Part shown: in pieces, positions 62,939 through 64,000 of the stretch
Layout of the letters: the number at the start of each line of letters is the position of its first letter
Position numbering within the stretch: position 1 is the stretch's first letter
Assembly (NCBI GenBank): GCA_958296065.1
Contig: CATQHX010000001.1
Location: 1-64,000, forward strand
Origin: Vicinamibacterales bacterium
GTDB lineage: Bacteria > Acidobacteriota > Vicinamibacteria > Vicinamibacterales > UBA8438
DNA length: 64,000 bases
Reading direction: 5' to 3'
Position numbers and translations under genes: made by a program
Notes under the pieces: generated by a model
Database searches by the model: none
The model's input: only the letters and a program-made list of their open reading frames with translations
What the model was told of the DNA's origin: nothing

Positions 62939-63886
62939 ATGGCCGAGTTCAACATCCGATCCGACGCGGTGGACGTCGAGCAGATCATGGAGCAGATTCG
63001 GGCTCGCGTGCGCGAGAAACGGGGCGTGGACTACACGGAGGAACAGATCCGCGAGCTGGCCAACGTGAAGCTCGACCGGTTTCTCGACCCGAAGCATGTC
63101 CGATCCGACCTCCTCGAGCACTTCCGGAAGAGGAACCAGTCGTCGGACGCGGCGGCATCCGCCGCCCAGACAGCCCTGGAAGCCGTCGACGTGCCGACCT
63201 TCCAGCCCGACGACGTGTACCGATCGTCCCGCGGCGGCATCGGTCGTGTCCTCTACGCGATACGGCGCATGCTCAGGCCGATCCTGAAGCTGTTCATCAA
63301 CCCGGGCCCGATGCTGGACTCCGTGCGGTCCGTCTCCACGCACATCAATACGACGAGCAAGGCGCTTGCACTGAACGAAGAGAGAAACCGCCGGCGGGCG
63401 GAACTCGACGTACTGATGTACGAGGTCATGAACAACCTCGTCGTCGAAATGACCCGGCTGGCGATCGACATGAAGAACCACAAGATGCGCGTCGAGTCGG
63501 TGGCCGCGCGTCTCGACTTCGACGAACGCCGGGCGCGGGCGCTCGAGCAGATCGTTCAGTTCCGGACGCCCGCCGCCGGCGGCGAGGACACGGCGCCAAA
63601 CGAGGGCTCCGCTGCCCCCGGGGACAGCAGCGGCGGGGAAGCCGGCGTCACGGAGAAACGGCGGCGGAGGCGGCGGCGGGGGCGACGACGTTCCGGCGGC
63701 AATACCACGACCACGGAGGCCCCGGGGGACGACGCAATCAAGAACGAACCGGCCGACGCCTCGGCATCGAACGGCGAAGCCGACGACGCGGCGGCAAGTG
63801 CGGGACGGCAGACCGACGCGGCGGCAAGTGCGGGACGGCAGACCGACGCGGCGGCCGAATCGGCCAGCGACCCCTCCGAACCGTGA
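62939..63886 (+). CDS. Hypothetical coiled protein with charged, repetitive tail
   Basis: A 315-aa protein. Residues about 1-200 are helical, starting EFNIRSDAVDVEQIMEQIRARVREK, with a possible membrane-near segment around residues 100-125 and a coiled part after it. Residues about 215-315 are disordered: a short arginine run, then acidic/alanine-rich sequence with a 10-residue repeat DAAASAGRQT. Proteins with this N-terminus often accompany glycosyltransferase clusters and may be scaffolds; I cannot name the family. It overlaps the next gene (GTGA), so it belongs with the glycosyltransferase. Confidence 0.65.
   Translation: MAEFNIRSDAVDVEQIMEQIRARVREKRGVDYTEEQIRELANVKLDRFLDPKHVRSDLLEHFRKRNQSSDAAASAAQTALEAVDVPTFQPDDVYRSSRGGIGRVLYAIRRMLRPILKLFINPGPMLDSVRSVSTHINTTSKALALNEERNRRRAELDVLMYEVMNNLVVEMTRLAIDMKNHKMRVESVAARLDFDERRARALEQIVQFRTPAAGGEDTAPNEGSAAPGDSSGGEAGVTEKRRRRRRRGRRRSGGNTTTTEAPGDDAIKNEPADASASNGEADDAAASAGRQTDAAASAGRQTDAAAESASDPSEP
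63784..63843 (+). repeat. 30-bp tandem repeat within the coding tail
   Basis: A 30-bp unit (starting GACGCGGCGGCAAGTGCGGG) occurs twice in tandem at 63784-63813 and 63814-63843 and starts a third time. It adds ten residues per copy without changing frame. Confidence 0.9.
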
Positions 63887-64000
63887 AGCTAGCGGTCGTC
63901 GTGCAGCGCTACGGCGCCGATATCAGCGGCGGAGCCGAGTTGCACGCGCGCTACGTCGCGGAGCATCTCTCCCGCCACGTCGAGGTCGAGGTCCTGACAA
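63883..64000 (+). CDS. Glycosyltransferase family 4, N-terminal part (runs off the window)
   Basis: The first 39 codons read KLAVVVQRYG, then ISGGAELHARYVAEHLS, the N-terminal GGAE...A loop of GT4 (GT-B fold) glycosyltransferases. The rest lies outside the window. The GTG start overlaps the stop of the preceding gene by four bases. Confidence 0.8.
   Translation, partial: MKLAVVVQRYGADISGGAELHARYVAEHLSRHVEVEVLT

Noticed and set aside
62712..62939. 75-codon frame between the STAS gene and the coiled protein
   Set aside because: No ribosome site, random-looking Arg/Ala/Ser composition and no homology; treated as non-coding.

Overview
The window is GC-rich (roughly two thirds G+C by eye) and comes from a Gram-negative-type bacterium: it encodes a porin, another outer-membrane-like barrel and several exported redox proteins. 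Futalosine-pathway menaquinone genes (mqnE, mqnD), a PQQ dehydrogenase, a CysO-type cysteine operon, many small toxin-antitoxin genes and frequent TAnnnT boxes only 6-11 bp before start codons fit an Acidobacteriota-like genome (Vicinamibacteria would be my guess). That placement is inference. No rRNA, CRISPR array or intact transposase was found.

Layout. 0-1.6 kb: two related XRE regulators, one with a LexA-like C-terminus that lacks the catalytic lysine, then tRNA-Ser(GGA) with a duplicated 3' end. 1.6-9 kb: serine hydrolase, tadA, a collapsed rml locus (rmlA' joined to 'rmlC, intact rmlB), a 917-aa glycosidase/glycosyltransferase/membrane fusion and a divergent outer-membrane protein. 9-16.4 kb: tRNA-Arg(ACG), a GH3 enzyme, moaB-moeA, a membrane/zinc-ribbon pair, Mn/Fe superoxide dismutase and nadA. 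16.5-26.6 kb: an ATPase remnant, mqnE-mqnD, a perfect 107-bp tandem duplication, otsA, iscR-iscS-iscA, a Gfo/Idh oxidoreductase and a DUF4143 ATPase.

26.7-30.1 kb is one of the most interesting parts: cysteine synthase fused to rhodanese, a JAMM peptidase, a ubiquitin-like sulfur carrier ending GG-VGS, and an E1-like adenylyltransferase fused to rhodanese, all in one operon. 30-39.6 kb: a PQQ dehydrogenase, an aminotransferase, a CoA-transferase, a DtxR/MntR-type regulator and a porin / CuA cupredoxin / di-haem cytochrome operon. 39.6-46.7 kb is an accessory island: a 22-copy heptanucleotide repeat between divergent promoters, an AbrB/VapC pair, RtcB, two Uma2 nucleases, a frameshifted AlbA-GHKL-beta-sandwich protein, a decayed VapBC pair and an orphan HigA, with queD and queC mixed in.

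47-62 kb is housekeeping: deoxyhypusine synthase-like protein, fabI, and an almost complete arginine regulon (argR-argG-argH on one strand; argC-argB-argD-argA-argJ-argF on the other, around a shared control region with ARG-box-like sites), then purE, purD and rpsU. The end holds a STAS anti-anti-sigma factor, an acidic/arginine-rich coiled protein and the start of a GT4 glycosyltransferase, probably the edge of a polysaccharide locus.

Themes across the window: 4-bp ATGA/GTGA stop-start overlaps in most operons, many apparently leaderless promoters, and gene decay by deletion that leaves short recognisable stubs of rmlA, rmlC, an MNT nucleotidyltransferase, vapC and an AAA ATPase.
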